A DNA stretch of 6,472 bases from an uncultured Eubacteriales bacterium. Lineage in GTDB: Bacteria; Bacillota; Clostridia; Oscillospirales; Acutalibacteraceae. The DNA lies in contig CAKTXU010000108.1 of NCBI GenBank assembly GCA_934630995.1, forward strand, positions 1-6,472, given 5' to 3'. The notes below the pieces were generated by a model. That model saw only the letters and a program-made list of their open reading frames with translations. It was not told where the DNA came from and made no database searches. The position numbers and the translations under genes are program-made. This document shows positions 1-6,472 of this stretch, one piece after another (position 1 is the stretch's first letter; the number at the start of each line of letters is the position of its first letter).

Positions 1-2777
1 CTTCTTCGCGTCCCGCCGAACCAAAGGTGGAAAACGGGGTGGATATCGGCTATGCCGTCTATCGGCAGGCGTATCAGGATATCCCTGCGGCGAAAGCGGC
101 GCTCTTTCTAGAGGCGTCGTCCCGCACGGAGTACACCGGCGTGCAGGCCGATGTACTCGTTGCAGGACGGGAGAAAGCCCTCGTGCTGGAGATAGGCGAC
201 GCGATTTCCTGGAAGATAACCGTTCCCGCTGCCGGCCGGTATCAGCTGGAAATCGACTATTGCGCTCTGCCGGGACGGGGACTTGACTGCGCTGCCGCGC
301 TGACAATCGACGGCGTGCCGCCTTTTTCCGAGGCGGGAGAGCTGACGCTCAGCCGGGTCTGGAAGGATGCAGGAGAACCGGAACGGGACGCTGCGGACAA
401 CGACATCCGTCCTCGGCAGGAGGAGGTCACGGCCTGGCAAACCCGCCGGGTGCGGGATACCGCCGGGTATACCGATGAGGAATTCTGGTTTTATCTTCCG
501 GCTGGAGAGCACGTCGTCACCCTCACGATGGTGAATGAATCCATGGCGGTTTCTTCCATGCGTTTTCAGCCGGCGGAAACCATTCCAACCTATCGGGAAT
601 ATGCCGCAGGAATAGAGGACGGCAAAATTGAGGCGGTGGCGGAGAGGCTGGAGATCTGTCAAGCGGAGGAACCTCTCTATAAATCCCATTCCATGATATA
701 CGCCACCAGCGACTACAGCAGTCCTGCTACAGTGCCGTCCGACCCGACAAAGATCCGGTTAAACACCCTCGGTCAGTCCAATTGGCAGTACAGCGGCCAG
801 TGGGTGGTCTGGAATCTCCATGTGGAAAAGGCGGGCTATTACCGGCTGGCCTTCAAGTACCGGCAGGATTTCGTGAGAGGGAAGGCATCGGCCCGCAGGC
901 TGACCGTCAACGATAAGGTGCCTTTCCAGGAGGCCGCCTGCCTTTCCTTTGCCTACAACACGGATTTTGAAAATTTGGTGCTGGGCGACGGGAAGGGGAC
1001 GGAGTACCTTTTTTGGCTGGAGGAAGGGGACAACCGCATCGGCATGGAGGTCGTTATCGGCTCCGTCAGCGAGGTCCTCATTGCGGCCAGCGACATCGTG
1101 ACGCGGCTCAACGACCAGTACCGGCAGATCATCATGATCACCGGCACCCAGCCTGATCAGCTCCGCGATTATTACCTGGACAGGGAGCTGCCCGGCCTGC
1201 TTCCCGCGTTCATCTCCTGCGCTGAAAAGCTGCGGAGCTGTGTCGTAATGATGGATGAAAACGGCAATGTAGGCAGCGAGGGTGCCATTTTCGATAAGCT
1301 CGCGGCGCAGCTGGAGAGCTTTGTCAAGAACCCGGAAACCATTCAGAAGCGGCTGGACAGCTTCAAAAACAATGTCAGCACCCTGGCCTCCACCGTCCTG
1401 TCCTTCAAGGAACAGGCGCTGGAGCTGGACTATCTGATGGCCGCCGGCGTCCGGGCGTCGCTTCCGTCTCCAAGGGCGGGACTTTTCTCGCTGATCGCCT
1501 ATCGCTGTAAAGCCTTCCTGGGCTCCTTTTTCGAGGATTACAACGCTGTGGGATACGGTGATGAAGAGGGGAAGGAGCAGACTCCGGTCAGTGTTTGGGC
1601 CAACGGGGAAGCCACAGGTCGGGATCAGCTGGCCATTATCAGCCGTTTGATCGTCAACGATTTCACCTCAAAGACGGGGATACCGGTGCAGCTTCGCCTG
1701 GTGGGAACCGGGCAGATCCTGACGCAGGCCATTCTGGCCGGAGTGGGGCCGGATGTAGCCCTCATCGTGCCGGAGGCCACGCCCATCAACCTGTCCATGC
1801 GGGGAGCCCTGGCGGATTTGTCGAAATTCGATGGATTTGAGGAGATGAAGGACTGGTTTTTCCCCTCCGCCTTCATCCCCTATGAATATGAGGGCGGCAT
1901 CTACGGTATGCCGGAAACCCAGACCTTCTCGATGCTGTTTTATCGCAAGGATGTGTTTGCGGAAGTGGGGGCGCAGGTCCCCGTCACCTGGGACGACTTT
2001 TTCGTCACCTCCGCCATTCTGCAGAAAAACAAGCTGGATATCGGTATTCCCGAGAGCGTGGGCTTCTTTGAAACGCTGATGCTGCAAAACGGCGGCGATT
2101 ATTACAACGGGGCCCATACCCGGACCGGCTTCGATTCTCCCGAGGCTTTGGATGCCTTTTCGCGGTGGACCTCCTTTTACAGCGAATACAGTTATCCTCT
2201 GAATTTCGACGCCTACAACCGGTTTCGGACCGGTGAGATGCCCATGGTGATCATGCCCACAAGCTTTTACAATCAGCTTGTGGTGGCGGCACCGGAGATC
2301 CGTGGAAAATGGGAAATGGCGGCCCTGCCCGGTGAAAGACAGCCGGACGGCGGGATCAATAGGACCCAGAGCGCCATCGGTACCTGCGCGATGATGATGG
2401 CAAACGCGGCCTCGCCGGACAACGCCTTTGCCTTTATCCGCTGGTGGGTGGGGGCGGAAACTCAGGCGGTCTACGGCAACGAGGTGGAGGCGCAGATGGG
2501 CACTGCCGCCCGCTACAGCACCGCCAATGTCGAGGCCTTCCGCAATCTGCCCTGGACAGCGGCCGAGCAGGAAATTCTGCTTGAACAATGGGAGTGGGTC
2601 AGTGACGTGCCTATCGTTCCCGGGGATTATTATGTGGGCCGCAACCTCTCCAACGCTTTCCGGCGGGTGGTGTTCTACGGTGAGACGCCCCGGGAGGTTC
2701 TCAACCGTTATAATGCCATTATCAACAAGGAAATCCTCCGCAAGCGCAAGGAATACGGCCTGAATATCACGGAATAA
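1..2777 (+). CDS. Large extracellular solute-binding protein with N-terminal carbohydrate-binding-like modules (5' partial)
   Basis: Predicted substrate-capture protein of a CUT1-type sugar ABC importer, acting outside the membrane. The frame is open to the left edge (first full codon at base 3), so the true start and the expected signal peptide or lipobox lie upstream. GTG at 27 is an unlikely start: it has no Shine-Dalgarno and no signal peptide follows. Counting residues from base 27: residues 19-182 and 210-355 look like two related beta-sandwich modules (CBM6/CBM35-like fold, judged by pattern); residues about 356-510 are a helical linker beginning YRQIIMITGTQPDQLRDYYL; residues 518-916 are a family-1 solute-binding domain, with typical GGIYGMPETQTFSMLFYRKD and VPVTWDDFF segments and a basic tail INKEILRKRKEYGL. 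Usual family-1 binding proteins have about 400-450 residues, so this one (at least 924) is roughly double. The two permeases follow directly. The importer role is well supported; the ligand is unknown and the module fold is inferred. Confidence 0.9.
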   Translation, partial: SSRPAEPKVENGVDIGYAVYRQAYQDIPAAKAALFLEASSRTEYTGVQADVLVAGREKALVLEIGDAISWKITVPAAGRYQLEIDYCALPGRGLDCAAALTIDGVPPFSEAGELTLSRVWKDAGEPERDAADNDIRPRQEEVTAWQTRRVRDTAGYTDEEFWFYLPAGEHVVTLTMVNESMAVSSMRFQPAETIPTYREYAAGIEDGKIEAVAERLEICQAEEPLYKSHSMIYATSDYSSPATVPSDPTKIRLNTLGQSNWQYSGQWVVWNLHVEKAGYYRLAFKYRQDFVRGKASARRLTVNDKVPFQEAACLSFAYNTDFENLVLGDGKGTEYLFWLEEGDNRIGMEVVIGSVSEVLIAASDIVTRLNDQYRQIIMITGTQPDQLRDYYLDRELPGLLPAFISCAEKLRSCVVMMDENGNVGSEGAIFDKLAAQLESFVKNPETIQKRLDSFKNNVSTLASTVLSFKEQALELDYLMAAGVRASLPSPRAGLFSLIAYRCKAFLGSFFEDYNAVGYGDEEGKEQTPVSVWANGEATGRDQLAIISRLIVNDFTSKTGIPVQLRLVGTGQILTQAILAGVGPDVALIVPEATPINLSMRGALADLSKFDGFEEMKDWFFPSAFIPYEYEGGIYGMPETQTFSMLFYRKDVFAEVGAQVPVTWDDFFVTSAILQKNKLDIGIPESVGFFETLMLQNGGDYYNGAHTRTGFDSPEALDAFSRWTSFYSEYSYPLNFDAYNRFRTGEMPMVIMPTSFYNQLVVAAPEIRGKWEMAALPGERQPDGGINRTQSAIGTCAMMMANAASPDNAFAFIRWWVGAETQAVYGNEVEAQMGTAARYSTANVEAFRNLPWTAAEQEILLEQWEWVSDVPIVPGDYYVGRNLSNAFRRVVFYGETPREVLNRYNAIINKEILRKRKEYGLNITE

Positions 2778-2781
2778 GGAG
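2775..2781 (+). promoter_or_regulatory. Ribosome binding site of the first permease, overlapping the upstream stop
   Basis: TAAGGAG lies 8 bases before the ATG at 2790. Its first three bases are the TAA stop of the solute-binding protein gene, so termination and re-initiation are physically adjacent and translational coupling is plausible. It fixes the start of the MalF-type permease. Confidence 0.8.
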
Positions 2782-2789
2782 CGTTTGAC

Positions 2790-3713
2790 ATGGAGAATAA
2801 AGCCGGACGCGCCGGTCTGAAGGGACATGCGCGCAATCTGTGGCGGAATAGGACCAGCTACCTGATGCTCCTGCCATACGCCCTGGTCTTCACCCTGTTT
2901 ATCCTGGTGCCTGTAGGCATGTCCGTCTGGTACAGCTTCACCGATTTCAATATGATCCAGACCCCGCATTTCGTGGGGATAGACAACTTTGTACGGCTGT
3001 TTATCGACGACGAGGTATTCACCACCGCCCTGTCCAACACCCTGATCCTCGCGGTGATAACCGGTCCGGCCGGGTATCTGCTCAGCTTCGTGCTGGCGTG
3101 GTTTATCAACGAGCTGGGCGCCGTGATACGATGGATTCCCACCCTGATATTTTCCGCGCCGTCCCTGGCGGGCAACGTGTTCTTCATCTGGAAGTTCATC
3201 TTCGACAACGATTCCTATGGCTTCCTCAACAGCCTGCTGATGAGTCTGGGGATTCTCAACGAGCCGGTGATGTGGCTGACGGATCCCCAATATGGGCTGA
3301 TGGTGGTCACTATCGTCGTGCTGTGGATGAGCACCGGGACCGGCTTTCTCACCTTTATCGCCGGCCTGCAGTCCCTCAATACGGAGCTATTTGAGGCGGG
3401 GGCCATCGACGGCATCCGCAACCGCTGGCAGGAGCTGTGGCACATCACCCTGCCGCAGCTCAAACCCCAGCTGTTACTAGGCGCTGTGTTTACGATCTCC
3501 GGCGCTTTCGCTATCGGAACCCAGGCCTCCGCCCTGACCGGTATGCCCAGCACCGATTATTCCACCCACACCATCCTGCTGCATATCCTGGATGTGGGCT
3601 TCACCCGGAATGAAATGGGTTATGCCAGCGCCGTGCAGCTGGTTCTGTTTGCCATGATGCTGCTGACCTGGTATGTCATCAACAAAAGCATGAGCCGTTG
3701 GAATACGGATTGA
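2790..3713 (+). CDS. Carbohydrate ABC transporter permease, MalF/UgpA type
   Basis: One of two integral membrane subunits that form the sugar channel of a CUT1 ABC importer. The 307-residue protein has a basic N-terminal tail and about six hydrophobic segments (roughly residues 25-47, 84-106, 114-134, 168-190, 229-247 and 277-297). The hallmark cytoplasmic EAA loop, which docks on the ATPase, is at residues 202-226: EAGAIDGIRNRWQELWHITL followed by PQLKP. The early LLPYALVFTLFILVPVGMSV and YSFTDFN segments are typical of the first helix of MalF/UgpA-like permeases that lack the long MalF periplasmic insertion. Length is normal for Gram-positive members. It starts 12 bases after the binding-protein gene and is followed after 15 bases by its MalG-type partner. 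The exact sugar cannot be deduced; family assignment is firm. Confidence 0.95.
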   Translation: MENKAGRAGLKGHARNLWRNRTSYLMLLPYALVFTLFILVPVGMSVWYSFTDFNMIQTPHFVGIDNFVRLFIDDEVFTTALSNTLILAVITGPAGYLLSFVLAWFINELGAVIRWIPTLIFSAPSLAGNVFFIWKFIFDNDSYGFLNSLLMSLGILNEPVMWLTDPQYGLMVVTIVVLWMSTGTGFLTFIAGLQSLNTELFEAGAIDGIRNRWQELWHITLPQLKPQLLLGAVFTISGAFAIGTQASALTGMPSTDYSTHTILLHILDVGFTRNEMGYASAVQLVLFAMMLLTWYVINKSMSRWNTD

Positions 3714-3722
3714 GGGGAGGGG
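3714..3722 (+). promoter_or_regulatory. Ribosome binding site selecting a GTG start for the second permease
   Basis: GGGGAGGGG directly follows the TGA stop of the first permease and sits 6 bases before GTG at 3729 (the GGAGG core at 3716-3720 is 8 bases away). The only nearby alternative, GTG at 3727, is followed at once by TGA, so 3729 is the credible start. Confidence 0.75.
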
Positions 3723-3728
3723 AAACGT

Positions 3729-4586
3729 GTGAAACGACTGCGCAGCAAACGGGTCAGCCGCTCCATTGGCGGTAATGTGGCGATTTTTGTGATGCTCTCC
3801 CTGTTCGGACTGTTTTTCCTGTTTCCTCTGGTTTATCTTATCGTCAACGCCTTCAAGCCCCTCAATGAGCTGTTCATCTATCCACCCCAGTTTTATGTGG
3901 AGAATCCCACGATGGAGAATTTCCGGCTGATGTTCCGTCTGGTTGGGATTATGAGGGTTCCCTTTGAGCGGTATCTCTTCAACAGCCTGTTCATCACCGC
4001 CGCGGGAACCGTCTTGTATATCTTTGTCGCCTCTCTGGCGGCTTACCCGCTGGCCAAGCATCAATTCGGCGGACGTCTGCTGTTTGTGAACCTGGTAGTG
4101 TGGGCCATGCTTTTCCGCCCGGAGATACTCCAGGTTCCGCAGTATCTTATCATTGTCCGGCTGGGCTGGCTCAACGACTATCTGTCGGTGATTATCCCCG
4201 CTCTGGCGTCCTCCATGGGCGTGTTCCTCATGCGGCAGTTCATTGTCGCCATGGTACCGAACGCCCTGCTGGAGGCGGCAAAGATAGACGGCTGCTCCGA
4301 ATGGGGGATGCTCTTCCGCATCGTCCTGCCCATGGTGAAGCCGGCCTGGATGACGCTGATGCTCTTCACCTTTCAGAGCCTCTGGAACAATACGGGCTCC
4401 CAGTTCATCTACGACGAGGAGATGAAGGTGCTTCCCGTGGTGCTGTCCCAGCTGGCGGGGGGCGGTATCGCCCGTGCGGGCGTGGCTTCGGCGGTGGCGC
4501 TGTTTTTGCTGATACCCACGCTGGCGGTATTTGTCGTCAGCCAGCGTTCGGTCATCGAAACCATGTCCCATTCGGGCCTGAAATGA
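3729..4586 (+). CDS. Carbohydrate ABC transporter permease, MalG/UgpE type
   Basis: Second membrane subunit of the same CUT1 importer, predicted to pair with the MalF-type protein encoded just upstream. The 285-residue product starts with GTG and a strongly basic tail (MKRLRSKRVSR), then a first membrane helix at about residues 17-40. The phrase FPLVYLIVNAFKPLNELF is typical of MalG-like proteins. The EAA loop is at residues 182-205, EAAKIDGCSEWGMLFRIVLP then MVKP, closely matching the consensus. The C-terminus SQRSVIETMSHSGLK has the usual family ending (an aromatic or small-residue tail closing in G-L/V-K). Hydrophobic segments recur at about 82-107, 114-132, 150-172, 203-220 and 248-271. 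Length is normal. It lies between its partner permease and the propeller gene, with gaps of 15 and 25 bases. Family is sure; substrate unknown. Confidence 0.95.
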   Translation: MKRLRSKRVSRSIGGNVAIFVMLSLFGLFFLFPLVYLIVNAFKPLNELFIYPPQFYVENPTMENFRLMFRLVGIMRVPFERYLFNSLFITAAGTVLYIFVASLAAYPLAKHQFGGRLLFVNLVVWAMLFRPEILQVPQYLIIVRLGWLNDYLSVIIPALASSMGVFLMRQFIVAMVPNALLEAAKIDGCSEWGMLFRIVLPMVKPAWMTLMLFTFQSLWNNTGSQFIYDEEMKVLPVVLSQLAGGGIARAGVASAVALFLLIPTLAVFVVSQRSVIETMSHSGLK

Positions 4587-4596
4587 TATCCGCTAC

Positions 4597-4604
4597 AGGA
4601 GGTG
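4597..4604 (+). promoter_or_regulatory. Strong ribosome binding site of the propeller/TPR gene
   Basis: AGGAGGTG is a near-perfect complement to the 3' end of Firmicute 16S rRNA and lies 7 bases before ATG at 4612. It is the strongest such site in the window, which suggests that this non-transporter protein is translated well. It fixes the start so that a good signal peptide follows. Confidence 0.85.
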
Positions 4605-4611
4605 CGCTACG

Positions 4612-6108
4612 ATGAAACGGTACAAGCGGGGAACAGCGTTTTTGGCGCTGTTGCTGCTATGTCCCCTTCTGGCTGTCCAGCCGGCGGCGGCCCTGGAGGC
4701 GCCATATGAGGGCTATACCTATAACTACTGGGGGCGTTCGGTGCCTGCGCCGGTCATTTATACCCCGGGGGACGTCCTGTACGGCCCCGATATGGGGGTG
4801 GGACTGCTGTCCGACGGGGAGGATTTGGTGGTTTATAACCAAAAAATTTATATTCTCGATTCCGGCAACAACCGGATTGTGGTGTTGGACGAACATTATG
4901 CGCTGGAACGGATCATTGAAAATTTTCAGGACGACAAGGGGCGGGAGTATACCCTGAACGCCCCCAGAGGCCTGTTTATCAAGGACGATCTGCTCTATAT
5001 AGCCGATTCGGGCAATGCCCGGGTTATCGCCGCGGATATGGAGGGCAACATCGTCCGCAGTCTGCGCAAGCCCAACAGCTCTCTGATTCCCCAGGATAAG
5101 AATTTTGTCCCCATCAAGCTGGCAGTGGACAGGGGCGACAATGTTTATGTCCAGTGCGAGGGGTATTATTACGGCCTGGTGGCCTACAACGCGGATGACG
5201 CATTCACCGGCTTTTACGGCGGGAACCAGGTGCAGATGACCTTTTCCATGCTGTCCCTGCAATTCTGGAAAAGCCTGTTCAGCAAGGAGCAGCGGGAAAG
5301 TCTTCAGCGGGCGGTGCCGGTGGAATATTCCAACCTGTTTCTGGTGGGGGATTTCATCTATACCTGCACCAAGAAAACGGATACCTCCAAGGATGAAATC
5401 CAGAAGCTGAATCCCCTGGGTAACAACATCCTCAAGCCCACCGCGTCGGTGGGCTATGACGCCAACAATTTTGGAGATATCGAAACGGCCACCTATCGTC
5501 AGACGGTGTACGACAATATCTTTGTGGATATCCACGTGGACGGCAACAACATCATCTCGGTTTTGGATCAGCAGCGTGGCCGTGTCTTCCTCTACGATCA
5601 GGAATGCAACCTGCTGGGAATATTCGGCATCAGCGGTTCCCAGAAGGGGGCCATGCTGGAGCCCACGGCCCTGGCCAAGCTGGGGGATACCTATCTGGTG
5701 CTGGATAAAGGCAAAAACTGTCTGATAACCTATACCCCCACCGAATACATGGGGTATATCACGGAGGGAATCAGCTATTATTCCCAGGGCTTGTACGCGG
5801 AGTCGGTGGAGCCATGGAAAAAGGCGCTCCAGTACAACAGCCGCTGCTCTCTGGCGCAGATAAGTTTGGGCAAGGCGGCGCTTCAGCAGGGAGAATATGA
5901 GGAAGCCATGCGGTATTTCCGCCTGGGACAGGACCGCCAGGGGTATTCCCGTGCTCTGCGGGAGTACCGCAAGCAGGTGATCAGCCGGTATTTTCCTTTC
6001 TTGCTTATCGGCTTTGTGGCGGCGGTCCTTTTGCTGAAGGCGGCGGTAGGCTGGGTTCTCCGCAGGCTGGGAGTCAAAAAGGTAAAAACCAAGATTGTCT
6101 TCGATTGA
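4612..6108 (+). CDS. Secreted NHL-type beta-propeller with TPR-like repeats and C-terminal membrane anchor
   Basis: Function unknown; probably a cell-surface scaffold or binding protein. The 498-residue product opens with a signal peptide (residues 1-27 or 1-30: MKRYKRG, a leucine-rich core, then AAALEA). Residues about 65-380 contain roughly six propeller blades: canonical NHL signatures DSGNNRIVVLD (83-93) and DSGNARV (132-138), and weaker ones at DQQRGRVFLYD (319-329) and DKGKNCLITY (365-374); the middle blades are degenerate. Residues 383-410 and 411-443 resemble two TPR helical hairpins (GLYAESVEPWKKALQ; GEYEEAMRYFRLG). Residues about 460-482 form one membrane helix followed by a basic tail (RRLGVKKVKTK), which predicts an outside propeller and TPR with a short cytoplasmic end. 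No catalytic residues are recognised. It lies between a permease gene and a YIP1 gene, with gaps of 25 and 12 bases, so a role tied to the importer is inferred. A gluconolactonase-like enzyme is a less likely alternative. Confidence 0.85.
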   Translation: MKRYKRGTAFLALLLLCPLLAVQPAAALEAPYEGYTYNYWGRSVPAPVIYTPGDVLYGPDMGVGLLSDGEDLVVYNQKIYILDSGNNRIVVLDEHYALERIIENFQDDKGREYTLNAPRGLFIKDDLLYIADSGNARVIAADMEGNIVRSLRKPNSSLIPQDKNFVPIKLAVDRGDNVYVQCEGYYYGLVAYNADDAFTGFYGGNQVQMTFSMLSLQFWKSLFSKEQRESLQRAVPVEYSNLFLVGDFIYTCTKKTDTSKDEIQKLNPLGNNILKPTASVGYDANNFGDIETATYRQTVYDNIFVDIHVDGNNIISVLDQQRGRVFLYDQECNLLGIFGISGSQKGAMLEPTALAKLGDTYLVLDKGKNCLITYTPTEYMGYITEGISYYSQGLYAESVEPWKKALQYNSRCSLAQISLGKAALQQGEYEEAMRYFRLGQDRQGYSRALREYRKQVISRYFPFLLIGFVAAVLLLKAAVGWVLRRLGVKKVKTKIVFD

Positions 6109-6116
6109 GGGGGGAG
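6109..6116 (+). promoter_or_regulatory. Purine-rich ribosome binding site before the YIP1 gene
   Basis: GGGGGGAG follows the TGA stop of the propeller gene directly and ends 4 bases before GTG at 6121. An alternative pairing through GAGG at 6107-6110, overlapping the stop, gives a spacing of 10. There is no other start codon in this frame between the preceding in-frame TGA and 6121, so the GTG start is well supported. Confidence 0.65.
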
Positions 6117-6120
6117 CGCT

Positions 6121-6472
6121 GTGGCAACAAAATCGAGGCTGCTCCGGCTTGTGAAAAATGCCGTCAGAGAGACGGACTGGTCGGCGCAGAAGTGGAGACA
6201 TCCGGATATGACGAAAATCCTGGTGCCCTTCCGCATGATGCTGCATCCGGTTTCCGCCTGCAGTGAAATTAAATACGAGGGACGCGGTTCCCTGGCCCTG
6301 GCCAACCTGCTGGCCCTGCTGTATCTGCTGTGCGGGGTACTGCGGAATGTTGCCTACGGCTTTGTCTATAACCAGGGACAACAGGAAAGCTTCAACCTCT
6401 GGCCGGTATTCGTGCAGACCATCGGAATATTGCTGATGTGGCTGCTCTCCTCCTGGTCGCTGAGTACATTGA
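6121..6472 (+). CDS. YIP1-family multi-pass membrane protein (3' partial)
   Basis: The frame runs from GTG at 6121 to the right edge without a stop, giving 117 residues of a longer protein. The N-terminal 30 residues are basic and polar (VATKSRLLRLVKNAVRETDW), likely cytoplasmic. Residues 36-57 hold the segment FRMMLHPVSACSEIKYEGRG, which matches my recollection of the entry motif of bacterial YIP1-domain proteins (a proline after a short amphipathic helix, then a K-Y-E-x-R-G-S stretch before the first membrane helix). Hydrophobic segments follow at about residues 57-80 and 93-115. YIP1 proteins are membrane proteins named after a yeast Golgi/ER family; the role of bacterial members is poorly defined. 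It is 12 bases downstream of the anchored propeller gene and surely co-transcribed. The family call comes from pattern memory on a partial protein, so it is likely but not certain; a generic multi-pass membrane protein is the fallback. Confidence 0.75.
   Translation, partial: MATKSRLLRLVKNAVRETDWSAQKWRHPDMTKILVPFRMMLHPVSACSEIKYEGRGSLALANLLALLYLLCGVLRNVAYGFVYNQGQQESFNLWPVFVQTIGILLMWLLSSWSLSTL

Noticed and set aside
27..29. GTG at 27 as the real start of the solute-binding protein
   Set aside because: No ribosome binding site precedes it, no signal peptide follows it, and the frame is open upstream to the window edge; the protein most likely begins outside.
2218..2234. Small dyad ACCGGT-TTCGG-ACCGGT that could form a 6-bp hairpin
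   Set aside because: It lies in the middle of the solute-binding domain coding sequence, has no T-tract, and is explained by a chance repeat of a palindromic hexamer in GC-rich coding DNA.
1668..3290. Antisense open frame of 540 codons across the binding-protein and first permease genes
   Set aside because: It spans the boundary of two well-supported genes, has low-complexity His/Gly/Gln/Arg composition and no known motif; it is a shadow of the plus-strand genes.
3477..4571. Antisense open frame of 364 codons opposite the second permease
   Set aside because: The composition (His, Gln, Arg, Gly) is an artefact of reading a membrane protein gene backwards; the forward frame has the EAA loop and membrane helices.
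4591..4610. Direct repeat CGCTAC on either side of the Shine-Dalgarno before the propeller gene
   Set aside because: Two 6-base copies in a 25-base gap are too short to support an operator or recombination site; probably chance.
4100..4615. Plus-strand overlapping frame of 171 codons inside the second permease gene
   Set aside because: It is a shifted frame within a confident permease gene, with no ribosome binding site at its start and no domain.
4657..6381. Antisense open frame of 574 codons across the propeller and YIP1 genes
   Set aside because: It is antisense to two genes with clear domains, signal peptide and ribosome binding sites. Its translation is rich in His, Gln, Arg and Gly with no recognisable domain, as expected when GC-rich codons are read from the opposite strand.

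Overview
The window looks like a piece of a bacterial chromosome, most likely from a Gram-positive Firmicute (Clostridia such as an Oscillospiraceae-like gut anaerobe, or possibly a Paenibacillus relative). This rests on strong purine-rich Shine-Dalgarno sites before each internal gene, frequent GTG starts, a moderately GC-rich base composition, a CUT1-type sugar ABC transporter with no linked ATPase, and exported proteins suited to a single-membrane cell. The exact taxon cannot be fixed from the sequence alone.

Layout: five genes on the plus strand, packed with gaps of 12, 15, 25 and 12 bases, so almost certainly one transcript. (1) From the left edge to 2777: a very large extracellular solute-binding protein whose start lies outside the window. 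It has two beta-sandwich, carbohydrate-binding-like modules, a helical linker and a C-terminal family-1 sugar-binding lobe pair. (2) 2790-3713: a MalF/UgpA-type permease. (3) 3729-4586: a MalG/UgpE-type permease. (4) 4612-6108: a secreted NHL-type beta-propeller with TPR-like helices and a C-terminal membrane anchor. (5) 6121 to the right edge: the start of a YIP1-family membrane protein. No stretch longer than 25 bases lies between genes. There is no RNA gene, mobile element, CRISPR array, visible promoter or terminator; both ends of the operon lie outside the window.

How they may work together: genes 1-3 form the capture and membrane parts of a CUT1 (carbohydrate uptake) importer, whose ATPase must be encoded elsewhere, probably shared as with MsmK/MsiK. 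Genes 4 and 5 are not standard parts of an ABC importer. Their tight linkage suggests a specialised cell-surface assembly: an oversized binding protein that may hold a polymer, an anchored propeller/TPR protein that may be a scaffold or sensor next to the membrane, and a multi-pass YIP1 protein of unknown role. This extended importer is the main candidate for an under-described system here; the substrate cannot be read from the sequence.
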